64,000 nucleotides of DNA, taken from positions 102,503,407 to 102,567,406 of the forward strand of contig NC_044984.1 of the NCBI RefSeq assembly GCF_008728515.1, given 5' to 3'. The notes under the pieces were generated by a model, which made no database searches, had not been told where the DNA came from, and was given only the letters and a program-made list of their open reading frames with translations. Positions 47,141 through 58,019 of this stretch are shown piece by piece. Made by a program: the position numbers and the translations under genes. Within the stretch, counting starts at the first letter, position 1. Each line of letters starts with the position of its first letter. The stretch comes from Papio anubis (taxonomy: Eukaryota; Chordata; Mammalia; Primates; Cercopithecidae).

Positions 47141-47936
47141 ATAATGATTGAAGAATTTTTGATAATTATCTTAATAATGATCATTTGGCTTTTTATTCTA
47201 GCATTTAAGATCCAAAGCCTGTTGGGAATAGCAGAAAGAATTTTTAAAAATTGTATCTGATGACTCTTCTGGAAATTATGAAGGAAGTCGTATAGTTTCA
47301 AGTGCATGATCTTGTCCAACCGGCCCCCAGAGTTCATGCGTATGGGAGGAAAATAAGATTTGTTATATAAGAGAAAGAATGATGTGATATTCTGTTTTTG
47401 ACATGCAAAATAGAACTGTGCAGCAAGGCTATCAACTGAAGCCGTGCTATTGCCTTGAGGGAGGATTTTCCAGCTTTTATTCTCTTCCTTTGACACATGA
47501 CAGCTGAGCCAGAAAAGCTTGGCTTCTAGATTCTGCCAGAGTGAGGAACTGACTGCCTTCCATCTATAACTTTGGAACTTACCATTAGATGGTAGGAGAA
47601 CGTTACAAAGGGAGATGCAGAGAAAAGCTGACCCTTTTCCAGAACCCAGGGTAGTGAAAGAATAAGAGGAAGGGGATTCAGGAGCAGAAGAGCAGATTGG
47701 CCAGCTGTGCTTGCTTGGTTTTCCCTCTCTCTTTGTTCCAGGTGCACAGAGGGCAGGAGAGGCTCTCTGGATCACATCCCCACTTCCCTGGCTTTCTTGG
47801 GCCCCCTCAGTTTTCACATGACATGGATGTGGGGTTGACAGTCAGCAGGGCAGCCATGGGACAGGGATGGGTGACCTTCAAGCAACCATGCCCACCCTCC
47901 TGGGATGCATCATCTCAATCAAAGCTGGATGGAGGG

Positions 47937-48313
47937 TGCTATGGCTTCAGTGTGTCCCCCAAAAGTGTATATGTGGGAAACTTAATCCAACAGTGTTGGG
48001 GGATGGGATCTAATAAAAGATGATTGGGACATGAGAGTAGAGCTTTCATGAATGGATTCATGCCTTTATTGATGGAGCAGATAAGTTATAGAGGCAGTGT
48101 TATTATAAAGCCAGTTCAGCCCCTGGTGCCTCTCTGTCTTTTGTGTTCACTTCTTCCTTCTGCCCTTCCACCATGGGATGACCCATGCCAGATGCCAATG
48201 CCATGTTCTTCAACTTCCCAGCCTCCAGAATCATGAGCTAAATAAATTTTTGTTCATTATAAATTGTCCAGTCTTGGGTATTCCGTTATAGCAACAGAAA
48301 AAGGACTAAGACA
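47937..48313 (+). mobile_element. Solo MaLR LTR (MST/THE1-type)
   Basis: A 377-bp LTR from TGCTATGG to CTAAGACA. It contains 'gtgtcccccaaaagtgtata', 'ccatgggatgacccatgcca' and 'gctaaataaatttttgttca'. The flanking 5-mers GAGGG and AAGGG are a plausible diverged target duplication. No internal retroviral coding region accompanies it. Confidence 0.85.
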
Positions 48314-48652
48314 AAGGGCAAGGCAGGGGAGCCTTGAATGACAGGGTTTACACATAGGGGAGCCCAATGGAAGCTTTTGGCCAAGCCCAGAGTAAGCTCC
48401 CTCCATCCATTGTGTTCTACCACCTGTGGCATGGCAAGCAGCACAGGGGAGAACAGAGGACCCTAGGTGCTCCTCACTCCTCCATACTCTCCTAGGACCA
48501 TCAAACCATGCCTACCTTCCATATGCCCAAAGCCTCCTCAGGAGAAAATTGAGGAGGGCAGAGTTTCAGAGATGAGTCATATGTTTATCCATAGGAGATT
48601 TGCCTCAGGAACTTGTAAAACTATCATTAGGACAAGTATTTTAAAACTGGTT

Positions 48653-49073
48653 TGTATCAGTTTGCTAGGGCTGCTATACCAAAGTGCCACAAACTGGGTG
48701 GCTTAAACAATGGAAATTTATTGTTACAGTTCTGCAGGCTGCAAGTCTGAGATCAAGCTGTTGTTAGCAGGACTGGTTCCTTCTGAGGACTATAAGAGAT
48801 TTGTCCCAGACCTCTCTCCTTGGGTTGTAAGTGGCCATCTTCTCTCTGTGTCTTGTCATGCCATCTTCTCTCTGTATGTGACTGTGCCCAAAATATCCTC
48901 TTCTTATAAAACCATCGGTCATAGTGGAATCAGGGCTCACCTCCGTGGCCTCATTTTAAGTTGATTCCTTCTGTAAAGACCCTATCTCTAAAGAAAGTCA
49001 CACTGTGATGTATTGAGAGTTAGGCTATTAACATATAAACTGGGAGACAGGGGATACAATTCAACTCATAACA
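48653..49073 (-). mobile_element. MaLR LTR (MLT1-type), antisense
   Basis: 'tgtatcagtttgctagggct', 'aaactgggtggcttaaacaa' and the far end 'attcaactcataaca' form an MLT1-type LTR in reverse. It is non-coding and lies 340 bp from the oppositely oriented MST-type LTR. Confidence 0.8.
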
Positions 49074-49388
49074 GGGGTATAGCTTAATTTTTAAAACTTT
49101 CTTTTTTTTTTTTTTGCCAGTGTAGAGTGTGTGTCAGAGAGGGAAGAGAAGACCAGATCAGCTACAGACAAATAAAATACATTTTCTTCACACAACCAAA
49201 TTGAAGCAAGCATTAAACATGCAACCCAAATACATAATTTAGGCAGATTTGTGCAGTCTCCTGAATCAATGGCCTGGATTAGATATGGCCCCCCAGAGAT
49301 AACAAAGCAAATGCAATCTTGTAGCTTCAGTTTTTGAAAAAAAAAAAAAAGGAATAAAACATTACAACAGCAAGAGCTAGCAATATTT

Positions 49389-49437
49389 TTTTTTTTTTTT
49401 TTTTTCTTTTTCTTTTTTTTTTTTTTTTTCTTTTTTT
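49389..49437 (+). repeat. Interrupted poly(T) tract
   Basis: About 48 bases of T with a few C; the T-rich end of the neighbouring partial antisense Alu. Confidence 0.85.
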
Positions 49438-49520
49438 GTGGAGACAAGGTCTCGCTATATTGCCCAGGCTGGTCTGAAACTCCTGGGCTTAAGTGATCCT
49501 CCCACCTTGGCCTCCCATAG
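49434..49520 (-). mobile_element. Partial Alu monomer, antisense
   Basis: 'gtggagacaaggtctcgcta' to 'cccaccttggcctcccatag'; only about 85 bp of a monomer remain. Confidence 0.75.
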
Positions 49521-49554
49521 AGTTAGCAACTTTTTAATCATATAGTTTTCCCGA

Positions 49555-49725
49555 CCGCATGATAGACTCTATAAATGGATTATTTTGCAGAATCCTCATG
49601 CAACCCCACGAAATGTTTGTATTACACTCCCAATCTTACAAATGGGAAAACTGAGGTTCAAAGAGGGAGAATTATTTACCCAATTATAGTGGCTTGATTC
49701 CAGAGCCTGTGCATGTGATCACTGC
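49555..49725 (-). repeat. MIR element
   Basis: 'ttacaaatgggaaaactgag' and 'gtggcttgattccagagcct'. Confidence 0.65.
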
Positions 49726-50225
49726 CTGCCTACCATCCCCTCTTTTCCAAGCTGGCTGACCTCTTCTTAAAGGTTCCAGAGAGCTCTTCCCTCTGCTCTA
49801 AGAGGGAGGGAGGGACCCAGAGGCTGGGCTAGTGTGCAGAAAGCCTGGGTTAGTTAAATGTGCTGACTTCCCAGGGCTGAAGTGTGAGGCCTCAGAAACT
49901 CAGCTGTACTGGAGCAAGAATCCATCAAGGAATTACAACAACAGCAACAATCAAAAGGAACTAACCTAAGTGTCCCTCAATAGGGGATTGGCCAGATAAA
50001 TTGCAAAACTCCTACTATGTCTATTAGGCAATCACTTGAATAACCAAACCTGCATAGAGGAACATTTAGTGAATTGATTTTTTCAAATGAATAAAAATGT
50101 TATAAAACAGAGTATCTTTTTTACTAGACAGATAGATATTAAAAGATATAGACATATAAACTAGACTTTAGATTATAAACTAAAATGATAATAGCACTTA
50201 TTCCTGGGTTCATAGTTAGTTTTCC

Positions 50226-50408
50226 TTTAATCTTTCTTTCTCTCTTTCTTTCTTTCACATTCTCTTTCTTTCTTTCTTACCCTTTTATCTCTTTCTCTTT
50301 CTTTTCCTTCCTTCGTTCCTTCCTTTTCTCTCTCCCTCCCTTCCTCCCTTCTTTCTCTTCTTTCTTTTTCTTTCTTTCTTTCTTCTCTTTCTCTCTTTGT
50401 TTCTCTTT
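50226..50408 (+). repeat. (TTTC)n/(TTCC)n polypyrimidine block
   Basis: About 180 bases almost only C and T with TTTC units. ORFs over it are rich in Phe, Ser and Leu and are artefacts. Confidence 0.88.
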
Positions 50409-50639
50409 TTGCTGGTTTATATATACTAAATTTTTTGCCAAATATGATGAGCTAATATAAAGAAAAGAGAAAAATTATTACTCTCAGGGGGTAAGGCATT
50501 CTGATTTTCTAAGAAATAAGTTCTTACTTTTTAGGAGAGCCCACCCCACCAAATACCATAATTTTGCTCAGATCCAATAATTTATGTTTTCTCCTAACAA
50601 AAATGTGAATCCCTGGCCTGAACAGGTTGGTCATTATTT

Positions 50640-51205
50640 TTTTAAGTGTCTCCTGTCTCCTTTGTAGGAGACACCACTCAGTGCCTATCCCTAACCCATT
50701 CCCCTTCTTCCACGTAAATGAAACCCTGATCTTGTCTGAAAGTCCACTTCTTTCTCATGTGTCCCCTGGGGGGATCCTGATTGGTCTAAGCCAATCTTCT
50801 TTCCTTATCAGCAATTGGTTTGCCAGTAACCATGTGACCCAGTTCTGGCCAAAGAGGTGTGAGGGGAGTTCTGCTAGGGGGGTGGGGGGGGGGGGGGGGG
50901 GGCAGGTTTCCTTGCAACATTCTGAAATAATGGCTCTTCTGCTTGATGCCATGGGCAGCTGCAATATCTGATACTGTGAATGCCATCTTTTGACCAGGAG
51001 ATATGTCATTTTGGGGACAAAGCCAATCCTCTGAAGACAGAGCAAACAGAAGGAAACACTCTGGGTTCATGCCAATATTCAGCTGCTAAGTTCTCAACCT
51101 CCAGGCATTCTTAGTATGCAAATGAATGCACTTTTCCTATAGATTCTACCATGTTGAATGAGGTCCCTCTTACTTGCAGTCCAATGCATTCTAACTGAGA
51201 TAATC
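50640..51205 (+). repeat. Old LTR-like repeat containing a G-run
   Basis: 'gtaaccatgtgacccagttc', 'tggccaaagaggtgtgaggg' and the end 'cttacttgcagtccaatgca' followed by 'ctaactgagat' follow a common ancient LTR-like layout. Family uncertain. The G tract at 50884-50902 interrupts it. Confidence 0.45.
50884..50902 (+). repeat. G19 homopolymer
   Basis: Nineteen consecutive G, preceded by 'aggggggt'. It has G-quadruplex potential and is a length-unstable, error-prone site. Confidence 0.85.
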
Positions 51206-52104
51206 TTATTTCTTCCAAACTTTTCTTGGTTTATTTCAAACTGTGATTCCTAAGATAAATGTTAACTAGCATAGGGTATCAAGAGTTTTATTTGTGTAAT
51301 GTATATTCCTAGCCTTTAAAGATATACTAATTTTCTGTTTCTCTGTTTCTCAAGTTTACAGAGATTAATGTGTCTAAACCAAAATGTAAGAAGATGACTG
51401 AGCAGTTGAATGAAATGGAGAATCACATCGTGGAGTGGGAAACAGGGGCATGGACACATCCAAGTTTTTGCCATGTCTCACCACTAATGTATTGTGAGAC
51501 TAATTTTTCATCAGAGATCCTGGGATGGGCTTGACAATACTGATTATAGGGCTTTTTATCTCTGACATGTTAAGATTGAACCAGCTGTTTCCATAGATCT
51601 ATCTACATCTGTGAGGATTCTGTGGCCAGGAGACCGAGATGAGGTTTATGAAAGGATGGTATGCCCAAGGAATTCAGGAATCAGAAAGTGGTGACATTTC
51701 AGATTCTAATAAACTGCAAAGCCAATCATCCCTATGGGGAGAATGGAAGAAGCTAGGGAGCCTCCACCCATTCTCTGTTTCTTTATCCTTTAACCTGCCT
51801 TGGTTCCTGCAATTTCACCTTTGGCATGCCATTCAGTTGGGTTAAGCAGCATCATCTTTTGCTGCTTTTTCAAAGGAGGGAAAAGCTATTGGATTAGATC
51901 ACTTTTCTGTTTTGAGAATTCAGGGATGGGGGAGCAATTACTGACAGGTGCATCATAAAACCCAGAATCAATCTCGACTCAGCAATCCCTAGCCAAAATG
52001 TGAGTCTTCTCTAACTCCTGACAGATTCAAGACTTTATAACACAAAGTCTTTCTCTTTGTTCTGTCCTAATTCCTCCGTATCTAATTTATTTAACTCAGC
52101 AAGG

Positions 52105-52270
52105 ATATGTAGTAAAAGAGTATAAACCACACAGTTATACAGCCATGGGTTCAAATCCCAGCTCTGCTGCATGCCAATACATTATAAGATTCATGAAGGT
52201 CAGGATGGCATCTGCAGCTGTATCCCCAGAGCCTAGCATATTGCCTGCCGTATAGTAAATGCTCAGTACA
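52105..52270 (+). repeat. MIR element (sense), 3' half
   Basis: 'tgggttcaaatcccagctct', later 'agagcctagcatattgcctg' and 'tagtaaatgctcagtaca'. Confidence 0.6.
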
Positions 52271-52726
52271 AATCAATGTGTAGATTCTGTGTGGTTCTGG
52301 GAAGCTTACTTGTTCCCACTGAACTTCACTTCTTCTCTTCTTCATTTCTTTCTTTTTTTTTTTTTTTAACTTTTATGCAAAATCTTTATTTGGAATATGT
52401 GTGTTACTGAGCAGACCAGCCGCCATCCTGAAATAGCAAGGGTATTTACATTGTGCAGATAAATATAAGAGCTCCTTGAAGACATTCATCTGTGCTTGGC
52501 CGGTATTTTATTTGGTACTTTGCTCTGCTTCTCTCTTCCCTGTGCCTATTATTCTTCATGCACCCTCACCTCTTATCACCTTAAGACATCCTGTACCACC
52601 TGATCTGCAGGCAATGACTGAAGCCAACAATCAGCCATTACTAATTGTGTCTTTCTGGGACCCATTCTCCCTGCCTTGGGTATTAATGGTGCCTAAAGAA
52701 AGAATAAACAGATGAAAGTTTCTGTG

Positions 52727-52888
52727 GTTAGCTAGCCATGGTGGTGCACATGTGTAGTCCCAGCTACTTAGGAGTTTGAGGTGGGGAGAGCACTTGAGCC
52801 CAGGAGCTCGAGGCTGTAGTGAGCCATGATTGCACCACTGCACTCCAGCCTGGGCTCAAGAGCAAGACCCTGTTTCAAGGGGGAAAAA
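52727..52888 (+). mobile_element. Alu right-arm fragment
   Basis: 'tagtcccagctacttaggag', 'tgcaccactgcactccagcc' and a short A-rich end. It lies directly beside the 3' end of the APOBEC3 retrocopy. Confidence 0.8.
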
Positions 52889-52958
52889 AGTTTCTTTGGC
52901 ATTGCCAAGCCCTGTCTTCACCAAATTTTAGAAGTTTTTTTTTTATTTAGTATTTCAT

Positions 52959-52964
52959 TTTATT
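52959..52964 (-). terminator. Fossil polyadenylation signal of the APOBEC3 retrocopy
   Basis: AATAAA on the minus strand, about 15 nt upstream of the A10 tail (52935-52944). It marks the captured mRNA 3' end. Confidence 0.75.
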
Positions 52965-53117
52965 CTTCTACATATAAAATCAAATGGTCACTGGATTAGT
53001 AAACTTGAAAACCTTCTGTGTGTATTGACCATAATCTTAACTACTGTATCCTTGAAATACGGTATAAATTTTTTATTAAAAGTAATTCACTCTGATTTTT
53101 ATTAAATCTACTTGTCA

Positions 53118-53410
53118 GCTGGGCGCGGTGGCCCAAGCCTGTAATCCCAGCACTTTGGGAGGCCGAGGCGGGTGGATCATGAGGTCAAGCATTCCAGACA
53201 AGCCTGGCCAACGTAGTGAAACCCTGTCTCTACTAAAAATATGAAAAATTAGCCAGGCATGGTGGTGGGCGCCTGTAATACCAGCTACTCGGGAGGCTGA
53301 GGCAGGAGAATTGCTTGAACCTGGGAGGCAGAGGTTGCAGTGAGCGAAGATCATGCCACTGCACTCCAGCCCAGACGATAGTGCGAGACTCCACCTCAAA
53401 AAAAAAAAAA
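53118..53410 (+). mobile_element. AluS inserted in the retrocopy 3'UTR
   Basis: Full-length sense Alu of AluS type ('aaaattagccaggcatggtg', 'gagaattgcttgaacctggg') flanked by perfect 10-bp duplications ctacttgtca at 53108-53117 and 53411-53420. The 3'UTR-like sequence of the retrocopy continues on both sides. Confidence 0.93.
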
Positions 53411-55550
53411 CTACTTGTCAGGAGCTCATTGCTTTGCTAGTGTCCACTGATCAGCCGGAGATAGTGATGAATGGCCTGTTTGCATTTCTTGAAAGAAGAT
53501 TTCCATTCTGCTGCTCAACACAAGTTTTCTGCCTTCTTTAGAGACTGAGGTCCATCCTATGGTTTTCCTGATTCTGGAGAATGGCCTGCAGCCTCCCACT
53601 TAGGGCTTGACTGTGTTCATCTAGTCCATCCCAGGGCTGGAAGGGATGTCCCTCGTGGTCCACAAAGGTGACCCAGCAGTGCCTAAACTTCCAGAGGTCA
53701 TGATGGAGATTTGGGTCCCAGCCCTCTGCAGCATGCACAGCCCCTCATATCCTGGGAGGTAATTATAGATGCGGGCAACGAAGATGTGCAGGCTCACACA
53801 TCTGTTCTCCCAATGAAATGTAGCCACTTGCTGGGCACAGCTGAAGCAGGTACTCCAGGAGATGAACCAGGTGACCCTGTAGCACTGAGCCTGGTCCAGC
53901 TTCCAAAAGGAAATCAGGTACAGGAAGTACTGCTCTGCATGGAAATCTTAATAGCAACTGAGATTATTCAAAGCCTGGTTAGGTAGGATGCCCTTGTGCT
54001 GGTCCAGAGGGACCCAGGTGTCATTGTCATGGCACTCCACCTTGTAGCACAGGTAGGTCTGATGCTGCCCAGAGACTGAAGGGTCATTGGTAAAGTTGTA
54101 AGTGAATGTGCCAGGATCCATCAGGTGTCTGGGAATCTCCCCCAGCATACTGTGCAGTAATGCATAATTTGTATTCAGTTGCTTCCAAGGATCAAATAGC
54201 ATCCTTTGGTTGTACACAAATTTGTCCCAACAGTGTTGAAATTCATCATAGTTCATGATCGTCATGCTGGCATGTGGACTGTTTTTTCTGACACCATCTG
54301 TGAGGCTCCTTTTGGTAATCTGGTTCCCAGAAGTAGTAGAGGTGGGCAACAAAGATGGTCAGGGTGACTTTGCCATTCTTGACCAGGAACTCTGCCACTT
54401 TCTCTGCATACTCTGGGCAGGGACTCCGAGAGATGTATCAGATGACCAGGTAGTCCTGATCACGATGCCGCCTTCAGTTGCAGAACCAATCTAGGAATCT
54501 CATCTCTGGGTGGTGTTAAGTTTGATAGACCTGGCCTCCAAAGATCCTTGTGTCCAAAGGGAGCTTTGAGGGGTCCTTCTTGGTTTTCACCTTGTGGCAC
54601 AGCCAGGTGGTGTTCCAACCTGAGAGGACGGATCTGTTTTCAAAGTTGTAGTAGAATGTGCCTGGACACATCCACTCCATCGGGTTTCTGATCTGAGGCT
54701 TCACGCGCAGCCTTCTTGGCAGGGTTGTCCCGACCGTGATCTTTGTCTGAAGTTTGTACCCTGTCCCCACCTCAGAGATGTTTCTGCTTAGCTTCTCTGA
54801 CAGTGAGGCCTCGAATTTCAGCTGACCCAGCATTTCTTCGTTTCTGAAGACAAGGTGGTTTTACCATTCAAGCTTCTGATGAGGGTGAAATAGGTTGACC
54901 ACTGTGGATGGAGTTCCCTCTGGCTGCCTGTCACCATCCCTAAAATCCCATCACAAGTCAATCCTTCCCAGTCAGGCACTGGTGCCCAGGCAGTGGGCTG
55001 GGCATTGTAAACTGCCTGCCATCAACCAGGCCATCATCTGCCACCAGACAAGGCTGAGAGCCTCCATTCCACCTCCGTGTGCTCTGGCTCCATAACCAGT
55101 CCCAACATCTGGAGGCAAACTGGAGACTTGTTCAGTCATCCGCATATTGCTCTGAAGGTGGCAAACATCTGCAAAAGTGGGAACCAGGCAAAGATATCCT
55201 GGATCTGCCTCTTTCTGTGTTAGGCGTCTGGGTCCCACGGGGGCCCCAGGGATTTGGCCGTGCATTGGTGTCTTAGCGTCATCCAGTGCCCACCACAGAC
55301 CTTAACACCCAGTTGATTACTCTATGATTTCTAAGTGAAGGGATAAACACAGGAAGTTTGTGGTCACAGTGGTACCAGCCAAACCCTTAACAGAACCCTG
55401 GTCCGGAAAAGAACTACAAAACAATATGAAGAGGAGGGAGGCATCTGGTTCCTTATTTTCGGACTGTAATAATTCAGACAACAGGGAAAAGAAAAGGCCA
55501 AGGGAGGTGGAAGCACTTAATGGAAACCTCCTTTGTCCGTGATTACTCTT

Positions 55551-55892
55551 TTTTTCTATATATATATATATATATATATATATGTTTTTTTTTTTTTTTC
55601 TTTTTTGAGACATGATCTCACTCTGCTGCCCAGGCTGGAGTACAGTAATGCAATCTTGGCTCACTATAACCTATGCCTCCCAAGTTCAAGCAATTCTTGT
55701 GTCTCAGCCTCCTGAGTAGCTGGGATTACAGGCATGTGCCACCATGCTCCGCTAATTTTTTTTGTATTTTTAATAGAGACAGGGTTTCTCCATGTTGCCC
55801 AGGTTGCTCTCGAACTCCTGGCCTCAGACGATCTGCCAGTCTCAGCCTCCCAAAGTACTGGGATTGCAGGCGTGAGCCACCGCGACCAGCCT
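55551..55892 (-). mobile_element. Alu, antisense, with (TA)n in its tail
   Basis: Flanked by 12-bp duplications gtgattactctt at 55539-55550 and 55893-55904. The tail region contains (TA)n at 55557-55582 followed by poly(T), then 'tttgagacatgatctcactc' to 'gccaccgcgaccagcc'. Confidence 0.93.
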
Positions 55893-56099
55893 GTGATTAC
55901 TCTTAATAGCACAAGTAAAGAACTGTGGCTCCTCCACTTCTGAACTAAGTAACCTGTGACCTCAGTTTCCACGTTGGTGAAATGAGGAAAAATCCCACTC
56001 TCCCCAAGTTTCATTGAGACAGGAAAAAAATGTGAAAATACTTTGGAAATGGTGTGTTATAAAAGTGATTGTCATGAAACTCAGTGATGATGATGATGG

Positions 56100-56700
56100 C
56101 AAAAATAATGTCAGCTTATGGTTATGTCTTCATTCATTCAACCAGAAGTTATGAGCAGCTTTTCTGGGCTAAGCACTGCTGGGGATACAATAAGATAGCC
56201 AAAGTCATTGCCATCTTGCTGTATCCGAGTAGGGGCCAGACTTAAGGCCACTAAATACACACATGATGACATGATTTCAGATGGCAGTAACTAATATAAA
56301 GAAAACACTAATACAAAAAAAGGGATCTGATAGGCAGCAAGTGGGGATGGAGGCTACCTTAGCATGGCTTGTCTAAGGAGATGCCATCTGGACTGAGACC
56401 AGAAGGAGGCAGACAAATCAGTTATGCAAAAGGAAGAGGCAAGTGGGTCCAGGAGCAGCAGGAACAGCAAGTGCAAGGGCCTGAGGTGGGACCAATCTTG
56501 GTGTGTTGTTGCTGTTGATCTGTTTGTTTTGTTTTGCTTGTGAGAGGTGGAAAGGATCACCTAGCTGGAAAGCAGCATGAGATGAACTGAGAGAAGGAGG
56601 CGGTAGCCGATCCCATAGGGGTTTTGATGCCATAGTAAGGGCTCTGGATGACTGTATTCTGTGATAAAAGCTCACTCTGGCTGCTTCCTACAGTGCGGGT
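56100..56700. repeat. L2-class-like ancient repeat
   Basis: It starts 'cttcattcattcaaccagaa' with 'gggctaagcactgctgggga' and continues with 'gcaggaacagcaagtgcaag', 'ggcctgaggtggg' and 'ctcactctggctgcttcc'. Same broad class as 3670-3870; family uncertain. Confidence 0.45.
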
Positions 56701-56764
56701 TGAGGGAGCAAAGACAGAAGTGGGGAGGCCAGAGAGGAGGCCAGTGCATGTTCAGATGAAAGAG

Positions 56765-56995
56765 CCTGGCACCTGCTAAACGCTAAAGTGCGGCAGTCTC
56801 ATTGAATCCTCACAGCAACCCTGAGAGCTGCAAACCTTTCATGCCCTTTATCATACAGAGGAGAAAACTGAGGCTTCAGAGGCATTGAATAGCTTGCCCA
56901 AGGTCACAGAGCCTAACTCTAACCCTGCCTTTAGCTGACGTAGGTAGTAGAGCTTGGATTCAAACCCTTGCAGTCTGATTCCTGAGCCTACCTGA
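56765..56995 (-). repeat. MIR element, near full length
   Basis: 'acagaggagaaaactgaggc', 'gcttgcccaaggtcacagag' and 'agcttggattcaaacccttg'. Confidence 0.85.
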
Positions 56996-57224
56996 CCCCG
57001 TGTCATAATCATCAAAGGCCCTTTGAGTCAGGTGGTGAGGCCGGGGAGGCCCCCAGGAGGGCTTAGTCCTTCCTGAAACTCTGCCACTTTGGATGGACGC
57101 TGCAGGAGCCACTGCCCTCTAAAACGCTCTCTTGAATCAGGGACAAACCCTCAGACCTGGTTCTGTCCTGCCACTACCTGTACCAGTGGAGGTGGGAACT
57201 CATTTCTGCAGACATCATGAATTA

Positions 57225-57430
57225 TTTTATTTTTAAAAAGACTTTTGCTGAGGCATAACTTACTACAGTAAAATGCATTTATCTTCAATGTACAGATAAT
57301 TGGGTTTTTACAGATGAACCCCTACTCCCCACCTCTTACCCTGTGTAACCACTATCTAGGTCAAGACGGGGAGTATCCCTCACTCATATTCAGCACAATC
57401 TTTAAAAGTAACATTTATGCCCCCAAACAA
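57225..57430 (-). repeat. Old L1-like 3' fragment
   Basis: 'gacttttgctgaggcataac' and 'tacagtaaaatgcatttatc', then 'gtaaccactatctaggtcaa', follow the antisense old-L1 3'UTR pattern. Confidence 0.5.
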
Positions 57431-58019
57431 AGCATGTCTGCCCTACAGCAGTTTTTGCCAAGATCTCCCGCCTCCCCTTCAGCCAGGATTCTGCTGGAAA
57501 CTCCTCAGGGGAGCCCAGACCTTGGGCAGAAATCTTTTACAGCAGATTAGCACCAAAGCCCTTGTCAATAAACTAAGAAGTGAAGCAGGGTGGCTTGGTG
57601 AATGCTCTGGTCTCTGGGGTGATGGTGTTTTAAGAGTGACTCAGATGAGCATTTTTCACACACCTCTCATCTCCCGGCAGTCAGTGAGGCAGGTGGTCTC
57701 CATCGTATTTGCAAACAGGTCTCAGTTTCACCATCTGTGAAATGGAGGAATGGGAAGGGACAAACTTGAGGAAGTAGAGTCTTTTCCAAACTCAAAAACC
57801 CTAAGAGTCTCAGGGTTGTGAGAAAGTGACAAGCCCAATCAAATGCAATTTCCTCCTCTCAAGGTAAAAGCAATTCCTCAGACTCCCCCACTCCCACATC
57901 CTCAAAATTTGCCATGGGAGAGAGAATATGTGCTTGTCCTCCTCCTGTCTCCAGGGAGGGGTCTCCACAGAGGACATTTTGCATTTGCACATTTCTGGGG
58001 AAAACAGCAGGAGCTTTCG

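Larger units (their letters stand above)
34560..47930. other. Intergenic DNA
   Basis: No gene recognised. The interval contains MIRs, old LTR-like fragments (35590-35850, 40285-40740, 41895-42322), an AluY (36253-36537), an antisense L1 3' end (37975-39370), hAT fragments (43560-43830, 44605-44795) and candidate conserved blocks (37480-37690, 45430-45620). The stretches 36870-37480, 39400-40060, 40900-41880, 42330-43450 and 46430-47030 show nothing I can name. Confidence 0.6.
49074..52934. other. Intergenic DNA
   Basis: No gene recognised. It holds T-rich tracts (49389-49437), a partial Alu (49434-49520), a MIR (49555-49725), a TTTC-rich block (50226-50408), an old LTR-like unit with a G19 run (50640-51205), a MIR (52105-52270) and an Alu right-arm fragment (52727-52888). 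The stretch 51210-52100 shows nothing I can name. Confidence 0.6.
52935..54830 (-). pseudogene. APOBEC3G-like double-domain processed pseudogene (retrocopy)
   Basis: Read on the minus strand, the order is 5'UTR-like sequence (about 54830-54705), a first cytidine-deaminase domain, a second one, 3'UTR, an AATAAA signal (complement of 52959-52964) and ten A. No introns separate segments that are separate exons in APOBEC3 genes. The start codon is GTG before KPQIRNPMEW. Domain 1 keeps HPEMRF but has stops TAA and two TGA around 54424-54510, and its second zinc Cys is replaced (SPCPEYA). A frameshift precedes MTIMNYDEFQHCWDKFVY. Domain 2 has RHLMDPGTFTYNF, a TAA near 53948, then the HAE zinc/catalytic triplet and SWSTCFSCAQ with both Cys. 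Another frameshift lies near 53680-53700, before FRHCWVTFVDH, and the end is SGRLQAILQNQ plus a short extension. NYDEFQHCW, FWKLD and CFSCAQ point to APOBEC3G rather than A3F or A3B. An AluS interrupts the 3'UTR. It cannot make a functional deaminase. Confidence 0.88.

Noticed and set aside
54255..54494. Plus-strand ORF over the retrocopy
   Set aside because: It is the antisense shadow of the minus-strand APOBEC3-like pseudogene.
52887..54890. Target-site duplication for the APOBEC3 retrocopy
   Set aside because: I compared the DNA after the poly(A) tail (starting cttctaaaatttgg on the minus strand) with the DNA upstream of the 5' end and found no convincing match. It has probably decayed, or the 5' boundary is misplaced.
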